From: Algicola sp.
GTDB taxonomy: Bacteria > Bacteroidota > Bacteroidia > Flavobacteriales > Flavobacteriaceae
Assembly (NCBI GenBank): GCA_018222835.1
Contig: JAAEZN010000010.1
Location: 1 to 53,895, forward strand
Direction of reading: 5' to 3'
DNA length: 53,895 nt
Below the pieces are notes generated by a model, which was not told the DNA's origin, ran no database searches, and was given only the letters and a program-made list of their open reading frames with translations. A program made the translations under genes and the position numbers. This document shows positions 36,150 through 45,605 of this stretch, piece after piece; positions within the stretch are counted from its first letter, which is position 1, and every line of letters starts with the position of its first letter.

Positions 36150-37292
36150 TTAAATCTTTGTTGAAAGTATATTGTCCTCCAATCTTTCTAAAATAAATTC
36201 ATAATCGTTCGGATTGTGGATAAAATCCAGTTCGCCCATATCCACGATTACACTGTTCTGGCTCGGATGACTTTTAATAAAGTCCAAATAGCCTCTATTG
36301 ATTTTTTCTAGATAAGTGGGGTCGATATTTTGTTCGTAATCGCGTCCTCTTTTTTTGATATTGGCCAATAACCGTTCGGTATTTTGGTGTAGGTAGAGGT
36401 AAATTTCCGGTTTTTTTACTTCCTTGTACATAAAGCTAAAAACCTTTCGGTATAGATTGTATTCTTCTTTTTGTAAGGTTACTTTGGCAAAAATCAACGA
36501 CTTGAATATATCATAATCACTCACCATAAAATTTTTGAACAGGTCAAATTGGGAGGTGTCGTCCATAAATTGCTGGTACCTGTCAGCCAAAAAGGACATT
36601 TCCAAAGGAAAGGCATAACGGGATTGATCCTCATAAAACTTTGGGAGGAAAGGGTTGTCGGCAAAACGTTCCAAAACCAACTTGGCATTAAAATCATCGG
36701 AAATCATTTTGGATAGGGTGGTTTTGCCGGCCCCAATGTTTCCTTCAATGGCTATTAATTGAAGTTGGGAAAAAAGTCCGGCCCTATCCTTAAAAAGTTT
36801 GTGCTTGGTTTTGGTGAGCTCACTTAAGTCCCGGCACTCCTGTAAAAGATTGCGGGTATCCTTTTGTAGAACTGGATGATAGAATTGGGGGGCAATATCG
36901 CTCAGAGGTTTTAAAACAAACTTTCTATGCTGCATTTGCGGGTGTGGAATCACCAGCTCATCATTATTAATGGTTTCGGTACCGTAGTAAACAATATCGA
37001 TATCCAAAGTTCTAGAACTATATCCAGTACTTGTCCGCTTTCTTCCAAAATCCTCTTCGATCTGCAAAAGGGTGTCCAATAGTTCTTTTGGCCCCATCGA
37101 AGTCAGTAGTGACACAACAATGTTATAAAAATCACCGCCCTCGAATCCCACCGCTGGATTTTCGTAAACCGAAGAAATGTCCAAGACCTTGCCAGCTTTT
37201 CGCTGAATGTGGAAAATGGCTTTTTGAAGGGTAGCGAGACGATTGCCTATATTGCTTCCCAGTGAAAGATATACCTTTTGTTTTCTGTTCAT
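36150..37292 (-). CDS. folK: FolK–deoxynucleoside kinase fusion
   Basis: A 380-residue bifunctional protein. Residues 1-160 are 6-hydroxymethyl-7,8-dihydropterin pyrophosphokinase (LGSNIGNRLATLQKA at 11-25, RTLDIDIVYYG with metal ligands D97 and D99), a folate-pathway step. Residues 178-380 are a deoxyadenosine/deoxyguanosine kinase-type domain with P-loop GNIGAGKT (184-191), the ERF.DNPFL motif at 208-216 and a lid region RGRDYEQNIDPTYLE. Both domains look complete. Fusion of a folate enzyme and a nucleotide-salvage kinase is seen in Bacteroidota. It is divergent from sppA. Confidence 0.92.
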   Translation of the reverse strand: MNRKQKVYLSLGSNIGNRLATLQKAIFHIQRKAGKVLDISSVYENPAVGFEGGDFYNIVVSLLTSMGPKELLDTLLQIEEDFGRKRTSTGYSSRTLDIDIVYYGTETINNDELVIPHPQMQHRKFVLKPLSDIAPQFYHPVLQKDTRNLLQECRDLSELTKTKHKLFKDRAGLFSQLQLIAIEGNIGAGKTTLSKMISDDFNAKLVLERFADNPFLPKFYEDQSRYAFPLEMSFLADRYQQFMDDTSQFDLFKNFMVSDYDIFKSLIFAKVTLQKEEYNLYRKVFSFMYKEVKKPEIYLYLHQNTERLLANIKKRGRDYEQNIDPTYLEKINRGYLDFIKSHPSQNSVIVDMGELDFIHNPNDYEFILERLEDNILSTKI

Positions 37293-37332
37293 GATTGAAG
37301 AAACAAAGTAAACAAAACATTACTACAATGGT

Positions 37333-37340
37333 TATATTTG
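37333..37340 (+). promoter_or_regulatory. Bacteroidota -7 promoter motif before sppA
   Basis: TATATTTG matches TAnnTTTG and ends 21 bases before the sppA ATG. No clear -33 TTG at the usual spacing is present. Confidence 0.45.
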
Positions 37341-37361
37341 AAGTGTATTAAATTTTATTGA

Positions 37362-39122
37362 ATGAAGTTTTTAAGAAACCTGCTTGCTTCCATTTTGGGA
37401 AGTTTGGTGGCATTTATGATCGTGGTCGGCATGTTCTTTATTTTTATGGCGCTTGTCGGCAGTGCAGAGGATAGTGTTGTGGTCAAAAAAGGTTCCGTGT
37501 TGGAAATCAGTTTTGTGGCTCCTGTTTTGGATTATACAGGAAAGGATGAAACAGACCCATTTGCTTCGTTATGGACAGAGGAATTTGGTTTGGATGAGAT
37601 CCTTCATGCTATAAAAGTGGCCAAGAATGACGATAATATAGAAGGAATAAGTTTAACCACCGGTTTTTTGCAAGCTGGAATGGCACAGACCCGAGAAATA
37701 AGAAAAGCGCTCATCGATTTTAAATCGGACGGAAAATTTGTAATGGCACATGCGGATGTGTATGCCCAACGCGATTACTATCTGGCCAGTGTGGCAGATG
37801 AAGTGTACCTAAACCCGGTCGGGGTGGTAGATTTTAAAGGATTATCTACGGAGGTGCTGTTCTATAAAAAACTGCAGGAAAAATCAGGGATTAAAATGGA
37901 AGTGATCCGCCACGGCAAGTATAAAAGCGCGGTTGAACCGTTTCTTTCCGACACCATGAGCGAGGAAAACCGCACCCAGATCAAAGAGTTGATTACTTCT
38001 ATCTGGAGTATTATGGTGGACGATATTTCGGCTTCCAGAAACCTAACCCCCGAAAACTTGAATCTGATAGCCGATACCCTTGGTGGAAGAACTCCAGAAT
38101 ATGCTGTTGCTTCAGGGCTTTTAGATGGGGCGTTGCACTACGACGAATATGAAGATCTGCTCAAGGAGAAAATTGGTGTTGCTGAAAGCGATGAGGTCGA
38201 GTTTGTAGGACTCAGAGACTATATTCAAAAATCAAACAAAAAAAGGTTGAGGACGGGCTCGGATAAAATAGCCGTAATCTATGCGCAGGGCGAAATTCTT
38301 GGTGGAGAAGGAGGAAGGGATTATATAGGTCAAGACCTTATTGTGGGTGCTTTGAACAAAGCGGTGGACAACCTAAGTGTAAAAGCTATTGTGTTACGAG
38401 TGGATTCGCCTGGGGGCAGTGCATTAGTGTCCGATATTATTTGGAGAGAAATGCAATTGGCCAAACAAGAAAAACCTGTGGTAGTTTCCTTTGGAAACGT
38501 TGCCGCATCGGGAGGATATTATATTGGGGTAGGTGGGGACAAGATTTTTGCCGAACCCACTACCATTACAGGGTCTATCGGCGTTTTTGGAACCATTCCC
38601 AATATGCACGAATTGGCCAACAATATAGGAGTGAACGCAGAACAGGTCGGAACCAATACAAATTCTGTGGATTATTCGTTTTTTGAACCAATGTCGGATA
38701 CGTTCCGTAATGTAATGCAGGAAAGCATCGAGGAAACCTACCAAACCTTTTTGAACCGTGTATCCGAAGGAAGGAATATGCCAGTGGAAAAGGTGGACGA
38801 AGTGGCCCAAGGCAGGGTTTGGAGTGGAGTGGATGCCAAAGCATTAGGTTTGGTGGACGAACTTGGCGATTTGGACGATGCCATTACCGCAGCGGCCGAA
38901 ATGGCCGGGTTAAATGATTATGGTGTGCGGAAATATCCAAAATATAAATCCGGATTCGAGCAGTTTATGGAAGATTATGGCGCTGTAAAAACCAAGATCG
39001 GGGAGTCCATCATACAAGAAGAAATTGGAACAGAAGCCTATCAGATTTTGAAGGAATTCAAGGAATTCTCCAAACAAGAAGGCATTCAGGCAAAAATGCC
39101 GTTCAGATTAAACATCAAATAG
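37362..39122 (+). CDS. sppA: Signal peptide peptidase SppA, 67K type
   Basis: A 586-residue inner-membrane serine protease that digests leftover signal peptides. One N-terminal helix (about 10-33) anchors it. The tandem-domain 67K architecture is clear: the N-terminal half carries the catalytic lysine in GKYKSAVEPF (K188), and the C-terminal half carries VDSPGGS (about 347-353) and the nucleophile in AASGGYYIG (S383). The length agrees with E. coli SppA (618) rather than short bacillary forms. A queuosine precursor transporter gene follows after 39 bases in the same direction. Confidence 0.95.
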   Translation: MKFLRNLLASILGSLVAFMIVVGMFFIFMALVGSAEDSVVVKKGSVLEISFVAPVLDYTGKDETDPFASLWTEEFGLDEILHAIKVAKNDDNIEGISLTTGFLQAGMAQTREIRKALIDFKSDGKFVMAHADVYAQRDYYLASVADEVYLNPVGVVDFKGLSTEVLFYKKLQEKSGIKMEVIRHGKYKSAVEPFLSDTMSEENRTQIKELITSIWSIMVDDISASRNLTPENLNLIADTLGGRTPEYAVASGLLDGALHYDEYEDLLKEKIGVAESDEVEFVGLRDYIQKSNKKRLRTGSDKIAVIYAQGEILGGEGGRDYIGQDLIVGALNKAVDNLSVKAIVLRVDSPGGSALVSDIIWREMQLAKQEKPVVVSFGNVAASGGYYIGVGGDKIFAEPTTITGSIGVFGTIPNMHELANNIGVNAEQVGTNTNSVDYSFFEPMSDTFRNVMQESIEETYQTFLNRVSEGRNMPVEKVDEVAQGRVWSGVDAKALGLVDELGDLDDAITAAAEMAGLNDYGVRKYPKYKSGFEQFMEDYGAVKTKIGESIIQEEIGTEAYQILKEFKEFSKQEGIQAKMPFRLNIK

Positions 39123-39161
39123 ATTTAAAGGAGCTGACCCAACAAGGAATTTTAAGATTAT

Positions 39162-39869
39162 ATGACACAAAAAGACAAGAAGAAGGCATTTTCCATATAT
39201 CTGTATTTAGGGGCCATGTTCATTACTTCTTTGGTGGTGTCCAATCTTATCTTTCAAAAGTTTTTTTCGTGGAGTCCTTTCGGGAACATCACCGTTTTCG
39301 GCGCTCCGCTTTTTGAGCTTTCAGTGGGTATTTTGCCCTATCCGATTACTTTTTTGATCACAGACCTTATTTCTGAGATTTATGGACAGAAAAAGGCCAA
39401 TCAAGTGGTTACCGCAGGGATTTTTGCCTCGATTTTCTCTATGGCGATAATTCTAGTGGCCAATTACTCCAATGCAATTTCCAGCTCACCGGTGGACGAT
39501 GCCACATTTACCACTGTTTTTGGATTGTCGCCATTGGGGGTATTGGCCTCCATGCTGGCCTATTTGGGCGCACAGTATATCGATATTACCATTTATCACT
39601 TTTGGAAGCGGATGACCAAGGGCAAAATGTTATGGCTCAGGAACAACTTCTCTACTTTTTCGTCCCAATTTATAGACACATTTACCGTGGTGGGGCTTCT
39701 GTGCATTTTTGGTGTACTACCTTGGGACAAATTCTATGGATTGCTTATTAGCGGGGTAATTTTTAAAATGATGATTGCACTTCTCGACACCCCTTTGCTC
39801 TATTTTTTCGTATATCTGATGAGAAAAAGATTTAACTTAAAAATAGGAGAGGAAATTTCTTTGGATTGA
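39162..39869 (+). CDS. yhhQ: Queuosine precursor transporter (YhhQ family)
   Basis: A 235-residue inner-membrane protein with about six helices. The family hallmark PITFLITDLISEIYGQKKANQ (helix 2 and following loop) is intact. YhhQ proteins import preQ0 or preQ1 for queuosine modification of GUN-decoding tRNAs. It starts 39 bases after sppA and is followed 35 bases later by the AsmA-like gene; a functional link between these three is not evident. Confidence 0.93.
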   Translation: MTQKDKKKAFSIYLYLGAMFITSLVVSNLIFQKFFSWSPFGNITVFGAPLFELSVGILPYPITFLITDLISEIYGQKKANQVVTAGIFASIFSMAIILVANYSNAISSSPVDDATFTTVFGLSPLGVLASMLAYLGAQYIDITIYHFWKRMTKGKMLWLRNNFSTFSSQFIDTFTVVGLLCIFGVLPWDKFYGLLISGVIFKMMIALLDTPLLYFFVYLMRKRFNLKIGEEISLD

Positions 39870-39904
39870 TGCTTCTCCTTTAATTTGTTGTAAAACACCC
39901 AAGT

Positions 39905-42592
39905 ATGAAGAAAAAAGTCCTGAAAATTACTGGAATAACCCTACTGATCCTACTCGCAATTATTATTGCCGTTCCATTGTTTCTTCAAGGTAAAATTGAA
40001 GATATCATCAAAACAAAAGTCAACAACAGCATCAATGCCACGTTGGATTTTGAGGAAGCCGATTTGAGCCTCCTCAAGAGTTTTCCATATGCCAATGTTG
40101 GACTAACCAATCTGGCCTTAGTGAACAAGGCTCCCTTTGATGGGGATACGTTGTTTGCATCTTCCGAGATCGAACTATCCATGTCCATTAAAGAATTGTT
40201 CAAGTCGGCAGATGAACCGATCGTTATCAAAACTTTGAATATCGATGGTGCCAAGTTGCATATCAAAACTGACAAAGAAGGGAATGCGAATTACGATATT
40301 GCTAAAGAAAGTGATGCCCCAACTTCGTCTACAACAGAAGATTCCGATAGCAGTTTTAGATTGAACATGGACTCCTATGCCATTACCGATACCGATATTA
40401 TTTATGAGGATATGTCTAGTGGAATGCTTTTGGCAATCAATGAGATGAACCATTCTGGCACAGGTGATCTTTCCTTGGAAAAATCGGAATTAAAGACCCT
40501 TACCGATGCCTTGGTGTCTTTTGAAATGGATAGCACAAAATATCTAAATAAGAACAAGATTAATCTTGATGCGCTTATCGGGATAGATTTGAGCGAAAAC
40601 AAGTACACTTTTTTGGAAAACAAGGCCCTGATAAACCAATTGCCATTGGTTTTTGATGGATTTGTGAAAGTAAACGAGGAGAATCAAGAAGTGGATATTA
40701 CCTTTAAAACACCCTCGTCCGACTTTAAAAACTTTTTAGCGGTAATTCCTGAAGCCTACGCAGGCAATATTGAAAATGTGCAGACGACTGGAAACTTTGA
40801 GGTGAAAGGAGAGTTTAAAGGTGTGGTAGATGAGGAACATATTCCAAGCTTCAAAATAGCAATCAATTCGGATAATGCATCTTTCAAGTTCCCGGATTTG
40901 CCCAAATCGGTTCGCAATGTGTACATAGATACAGAGATCAACAACGAAACCGGTATTACCGAAGATACCTATATCAATATCAACAAGCTTTCTTTTGCTA
41001 TAGATGAAGACAAGTTTAATCTAATTGCCAATATCAAGGATTTGATGGGCAATACCAAGGTAAGTGCGGATATGGATGGCAGGATCAATTTGGCTAAAAT
41101 TTCCCAAGCCTATCCGGTGCCCGAAGATTTTAACCTTAAAGGAGTATTAAATGCCGATATTACCACTTCGTTCGATATGGCTTCGTTGGAGAAAAAACAA
41201 TACCAGAATACCAAAACAAACGGTAAGGCATCGGTTACAGGTTTTGAATATACTTCGGAGGAACTCAAGAATCCCGTAGCTATTAACAAGGCCGCCGTAA
41301 CCTTTAATCCCAATACGGTTACATTGGATTCTTTTGAAGGAAAAACAGGAAGCACGGATTTTGCCGCCAAAGGGACATTGACCAATTTGCTGGGCTTTAT
41401 GTTCAACAATGAAAATATAGAAGGTCGATTTTCCTTGAATTCGAACCAATTTGCCCTGAACGATTTTATGGTAGAGGAGACCAAGGAAGAAACCCAAACG
41501 GAGGAAACCGCAACTACAGGGGAAGAACGTATCAAAATACCATCTTTTTTGGATTGCACCATAGATGCCACTGCCAATACCGTGGTTTACGATAACCTTA
41601 ATTTAAAAAATGTAAAAGGAACCTTGGTAATCAAGGATGAAACGGCTACAGTGAACAATCTTACTTCGGATTTGTTCGGGGGTACTTTGGGAATGTCAGG
41701 AGCGGTATCCACCAAACAAGAGAGATCTACATTCGATGTAAACCTTGGTATGAGCAATTTCAATATTGGCGAATCCTTTGCTGGATTGGAACTGTTTAAG
41801 GTGTTGACGCCTTTGGCGAGCGCACTAACGGGAAAACTCAATTCGGATATCAAGATCTCGGGTAACCTTAAAGAGGATTTTACGCCCAATTTGGCCACGA
41901 TTTCTGGCAACCTGCTTGCAGAGCTGCTTTCTCCTAAATTGGATGCGCAAAAAGCCCCTTTAGTATCTTCTTTAGATAGCAAGCTTAGTTTTCTGGATAC
42001 CAAAGAAATCAATTTGGATGGGCTTAAAACCGCATTGAGCTTTGAGAACGGAGCTGTAAAGGTGAAGCCCTTTACCTTAAAATACAAGGATATCGATATT
42101 AATGTTGATGGCAACCACACTTTTGATAGGCAAATGCAATACAAGGCCACTTTGGACGTGCCCGCAAAATATTTGGGTGCCGAGGTGAACAAACTGATTG
42201 CCCAAATGAACGATCAAAGTCTGGGCGAGGTAACTATTCCTGTCACGGCCAACATTGGCGGAAACTTCACAAATCCCTCGGTAAGCACCGATTTAACTTC
42301 TGGCGTAAAAACACTGACCTCGAAACTGGTCGAGATGCAAAAACAGAAATTGGTGAACCAAGGAAAGGACAAAGCAAAAGATTTATTGTCGGATGTATTT
42401 AAAAAGAATGAATCCGATACCACAGCTACCAAATCCGATGGGGTTAAGGAAGCTATTGGAAATATATTGGGCGGTAAAAAGGAAGTTTCAACAGATACGA
42501 CACAGACTGAAAAAAAGGACGAGGTTAAGGATGCGGCCAAATCCATTTTGGGCGGATTGCTCAGCAAAAAGAAAAAGGATAGTGTAAATTAG
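39905..42592 (+). CDS. AsmA-like envelope protein
   Basis: An 895-residue protein with one N-terminal membrane helix (about 5-24) and then a long repeated-beta periplasmic region. It contains an AsmA N-terminal-type segment (SLLKSFPYANVGLTNLALV) and the C-terminal AsmA domain (about 575-800). AsmA-family proteins are thought to bridge inner and outer membranes and move phospholipids. The last 100 residues are Lys/Asp/Thr-rich with two copies of a (A/G)NILGGKKEV or KSILGGLLSKKK motif. A strong hairpin terminator follows. Confidence 0.85.
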   Translation: MKKKVLKITGITLLILLAIIIAVPLFLQGKIEDIIKTKVNNSINATLDFEEADLSLLKSFPYANVGLTNLALVNKAPFDGDTLFASSEIELSMSIKELFKSADEPIVIKTLNIDGAKLHIKTDKEGNANYDIAKESDAPTSSTTEDSDSSFRLNMDSYAITDTDIIYEDMSSGMLLAINEMNHSGTGDLSLEKSELKTLTDALVSFEMDSTKYLNKNKINLDALIGIDLSENKYTFLENKALINQLPLVFDGFVKVNEENQEVDITFKTPSSDFKNFLAVIPEAYAGNIENVQTTGNFEVKGEFKGVVDEEHIPSFKIAINSDNASFKFPDLPKSVRNVYIDTEINNETGITEDTYININKLSFAIDEDKFNLIANIKDLMGNTKVSADMDGRINLAKISQAYPVPEDFNLKGVLNADITTSFDMASLEKKQYQNTKTNGKASVTGFEYTSEELKNPVAINKAAVTFNPNTVTLDSFEGKTGSTDFAAKGTLTNLLGFMFNNENIEGRFSLNSNQFALNDFMVEETKEETQTEETATTGEERIKIPSFLDCTIDATANTVVYDNLNLKNVKGTLVIKDETATVNNLTSDLFGGTLGMSGAVSTKQERSTFDVNLGMSNFNIGESFAGLELFKVLTPLASALTGKLNSDIKISGNLKEDFTPNLATISGNLLAELLSPKLDAQKAPLVSSLDSKLSFLDTKEINLDGLKTALSFENGAVKVKPFTLKYKDIDINVDGNHTFDRQMQYKATLDVPAKYLGAEVNKLIAQMNDQSLGEVTIPVTANIGGNFTNPSVSTDLTSGVKTLTSKLVEMQKQKLVNQGKDKAKDLLSDVFKKNESDTTATKSDGVKEAIGNILGGKKEVSTDTTQTEKKDEVKDAAKSILGGLLSKKKKDSVN

Positions 42593-42597
42593 AACAA

Positions 42598-42625
42598 GGG
42601 GCGGTTTTACCGCCCCTAATTTTTT
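42598..42625. terminator. Terminator between the AsmA-like and DUF6090 genes
   Basis: GGGGCGGT-TTT-ACCGCCCC, a perfect 8-bp stem, is followed by TAATTTTTTA on the plus strand. It lies between convergent genes and serves the plus-strand gene. Confidence 0.8.
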
Positions 42626-43388
42626 ATTTCTCTATCTCCTTATCAAGGAGCAATAAAATATCGTCCAGATGTTTCATTAAGGGATCATAATGCTCGGTCT
42701 CTGTTGATAAACTTGTAATAATAAAGAGAAGGATATTGTTTTCAAAAGCAATGGAATTTAAGGCGGACAGGTTGCTGATCGATTCCTTTTCTTTGCGTAT
42801 GCCCAATTGGGAGGACATTCCGGTGTTGTCCAATACTGTTCTAATGCTATACCCCTGCATTCTAAACCAATCCACATTATTGATCCTTTGTTCTGCAAGA
42901 GACTTTTCTTGATTGGCGATATCATCCATGGTCGCTATCCAATTGGTCAGTCTTATGCGTAAAGAGTCGTTGGAGACATCCTTTAGGCTGCCGGAATTGA
43001 TCATTTCGTTCAACAGCGAATTGTTCGGGTTAAAGAAAATATCAAAAGCAAAAGCATCCACGAAAAGTTGTGACATTAGCTTTTCGGATGGAGTTTCTTC
43101 CGTATCCATTAAATGAACAATGCTTTTTGCAGCCTCATAACTTACCTTATTTACCCGTATAAGTTCCTCCAGCTTGATTTTACTGGTCTCAAATTCATCT
43201 TTTAGGCCAAGTAGATAGGCTTGCTCTTTTTTATTTTTTATACTGTCCTCATTGGTATTGTTAATGGCCAGGGCTATCAATATTCCGATAACCACCAAAA
43301 TAATTTCTCCAATGGCGTACAGCAAATAACTACTGACTTTTTTCTCGACAATCAATCTCTTTCTGATTTTTCTAAAAAACTTGAGCAT
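42624..43388 (-). CDS. DUF6090 family protein
   Basis: A 254-residue protein with the family opening LKFFRKIRKRLI then YLLYAIGEIILVVIGILIALAINN, that is, a basic N-terminus and one membrane helix at about 23-44. The rest is helical and charged, likely on the outer side of the inner membrane. Its function is unknown. The family is common in Flavobacteriia, often in tandem copies. It starts one base from the stop of the APC permease gene on the same strand, so they are probably cotranscribed. Confidence 0.85.
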   Translation of the reverse strand: MLKFFRKIRKRLIVEKKVSSYLLYAIGEIILVVIGILIALAINNTNEDSIKNKKEQAYLLGLKDEFETSKIKLEELIRVNKVSYEAAKSIVHLMDTEETPSEKLMSQLFVDAFAFDIFFNPNNSLLNEMINSGSLKDVSNDSLRIRLTNWIATMDDIANQEKSLAEQRINNVDWFRMQGYSIRTVLDNTGMSSQLGIRKEKESISNLSALNSIAFENNILLFIITSLSTETEHYDPLMKHLDDILLLLDKEIEK

Positions 43389-43389
43389 G

Positions 43390-44673
43390 CTACTTTTTTT
43401 TATTTTTCTCGAGCTTCTTGTAAATCCATTCGATCAAAAAACAGATTGTAATAATAGAAATAGCTACTATTACTCCCATTTTGTTTGTTCCAAACTGTTG
43501 TTGTAGCAGTACGCCCATGGCAACAATGCATAGCAAAAATCCAACTAGCGGAATTGTTTTTATACTGCCAGTAGTTTTGGATAGCTTAAATCCAACATAG
43601 TTTACCATGGCAAAAACCAAAAGAAAGCCTACACTTCCCGCAGTCGAAATGCTTTCCAGTTTTAAAGTGTTGGTCAATATAATGGTAAGAACGGCTGTGA
43701 TGAGTAGTCCTATTGGTTGATTCCATAGTTTAAAGGTAAACTGATGGGGAAGCTCGTCCTCCTCGGCTATTTTATAGCTTACCCTACTACCCCCATAAAT
43801 TGAGGCATTGATTGCAGAAAAAGTGGAGATAAGTGCGGCTATGGTAATAATGGTGAAACCAGTTTTGCCAAGCATAGGTTTGGCTGCTTCGGCCAAAACA
43901 TAATCCTCGGCCGTTTTTATTTTATTAAAAGGTAGGGAGCCTACGGTGACCACTGCAATGATTATGTAAAGCAAAACCACAAATAGGATAGAAATATAAT
44001 ATGCCCGGGGAATATTCTTCTCAGGATTTTCAATATCGGGAGCTGAATTGGCAATGAGCTCAAAACCTTCATAAGCAACAAAAATGACCATGCCACCGGT
44101 TAAAAGCTGTATGGGGGGCTCCCAATTTTCTGGGGATAATTGCTCCAAGTTTGGATTGCCCATCAAGCCATATAGTCCAAAGCCGATAAAAGAAATCAGG
44201 ATAATCAATTTTATGATCACAGCATAGGATTCTATCATCCCTACCACCATAACACTGTAATAATTGATTATTGAAGCCAATACAATAATACCGGTTGCAT
44301 ATATATGAAAGTCCAGTTCTGTTCCACTTAAAGGAAGGAGGTTAGGGGCATAAGAACCAAAAGCAGATGCGTATAGGGATAGCATGATGATATAACTTAC
44401 CCAAAGCAAGTTGTTAATGCCTCCGCTAAATATGGTTTCTCCAAAACCTTGGTTGATAAATTTGACGGTACCTCCACGATCGGGATAGGTCTTGGATAGT
44501 TTTACGTAACTATAGGATGTAATAAGGGCCAAGATGCCAGCAAAAAGAAAGGCCAATGGAGTTCCTCCTTTTGATAGTGCAACGGCAAGACCCAGAACCG
44601 CAAAAATTCCACCACCGACCATACCGCCGATTCCTATGGAGATTGCTTCGGTAAGTTTGATTTTTTGGCTCAT
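43390..44673 (-). CDS. APC family amino acid permease
   Basis: A 427-residue inner-membrane transporter with about 12 helices. Helix 1 has the unwound Gly-rich motif GIGGMVGGGIFAVLG (about 15-29), as in amino-acid/polyamine/organocation carriers, and helix 6 has FVAYEGFELIAN. Amino acids are the likely substrate class, but specificity cannot be read. The DUF6090 gene follows it directly. No promoter motif is visible in the 39 bases before the start. Confidence 0.9.
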   Translation of the reverse strand: MSQKIKLTEAISIGIGGMVGGGIFAVLGLAVALSKGGTPLAFLFAGILALITSYSYVKLSKTYPDRGGTVKFINQGFGETIFSGGINNLLWVSYIIMLSLYASAFGSYAPNLLPLSGTELDFHIYATGIIVLASIINYYSVMVVGMIESYAVIIKLIILISFIGFGLYGLMGNPNLEQLSPENWEPPIQLLTGGMVIFVAYEGFELIANSAPDIENPEKNIPRAYYISILFVVLLYIIIAVVTVGSLPFNKIKTAEDYVLAEAAKPMLGKTGFTIITIAALISTFSAINASIYGGSRVSYKIAEEDELPHQFTFKLWNQPIGLLITAVLTIILTNTLKLESISTAGSVGFLLVFAMVNYVGFKLSKTTGSIKTIPLVGFLLCIVAMGVLLQQQFGTNKMGVIVAISIITICFLIEWIYKKLEKNKKK

Positions 44674-44712
44674 AAATTTTTGTGTTGACGGTTAGAATCT
44701 TAAATATTAATG

Positions 44713-45507
44713 TCAGCCAATATTTATTCCAACATAATATCCTTCGCTTCCCCTAACATTGAACACTGTGTTGTCCCCAAAAATCAGGTACTGTCCTTTG
44801 ATGCCTTTTAAAACGCCTTTGTAGCTTGGGGTTTTGTCCAAATTGAGGCTTTTTACTTTTTCTGGATATTGTTGTACTGGAAATTTCAAAAGTGTTTCTT
44901 GCTGATCGTCCAGGAAATAATCGATGGTCTCTTCGGGGATACTGGACTTTAACTTATTGCGCCATTCCACCAGATCCACATCTTCAATATCATTTTTTAG
45001 CATTTTTTGCCAGCTTGTCTTGTCGCTGACATGTTCTTTAAGGGCCACCTCGGTAATACCGGCCAAATATCGGTTGGGCACTTCCATAATTTCAATGGCT
45101 TCGTGGGCTCCTTGATCTATCCACCGCGTTGGCACTTGGGATTTTCGGGTAACGCCCACTTTTACATTGCTGGAGTTGGCCAAATAAACGATATGGGGCT
45201 GTAACTGCATTTTCTTTTCAAACTCAAGGTCGCGGTCCTCTTTGTCCAAATGGGCAGTGCTTAGTTCAGGTTTCATGATCCAATCTCCGGCAAGGGGGGT
45301 TTCAAAAAAACAGGACTTGCAAAAACCTTGTCGGTAAATAGGAAGGTCCTTGCCACAGTTCAAACATTGAAATTTGATAAAATCAATTTGAACCTCTTTG
45401 CCCAAAGCCTGGTTCATATTGATAAAATCGTTTTCAAAAACCAAAAAATATTGGATGGGATCTCCAATCTCGGTCTTCATTTTTCTTAGGGCTCCTTCGT
45501 ATAGCAT
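44713..45507 (-). CDS. DUF2797 protein with possible GIY-YIG-like core
   Basis: A 264-residue protein of unknown function. An N-terminal zinc-ribbon-like motif has two CxxC pairs (C48LNC51 and C65KSC68). A central segment PHIVYLANSS..KVGVTRKSQVPTRWIDQGA (about 106-135) resembles the beta-hairpin, KxGxT and Arg motifs of GIY-YIG nuclease folds, and E in ITEVALKEHVSDKT could be the catalytic Glu. This is my reading and is not established. The full-length family opening MLYEGALRKMKTE supports the start at 45507. It is divergent from a GH3-like gene. Confidence 0.8.
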   Translation of the reverse strand: MLYEGALRKMKTEIGDPIQYFLVFENDFINMNQALGKEVQIDFIKFQCLNCGKDLPIYRQGFCKSCFFETPLAGDWIMKPELSTAHLDKEDRDLEFEKKMQLQPHIVYLANSSNVKVGVTRKSQVPTRWIDQGAHEAIEIMEVPNRYLAGITEVALKEHVSDKTSWQKMLKNDIEDVDLVEWRNKLKSSIPEETIDYFLDDQQETLLKFPVQQYPEKVKSLNLDKTPSYKGVLKGIKGQYLIFGDNTVFNVRGSEGYYVGINIG

Positions 45508-45605
45508 TTTTAGATTGAATGTATTTGACTTATTTGAAAATGAGTGTTAGAAAGGCTATTTTAGCTGTTGCAGCAACCTAACTTTCTTGGTTAAAGATAC
45601 CTAAA

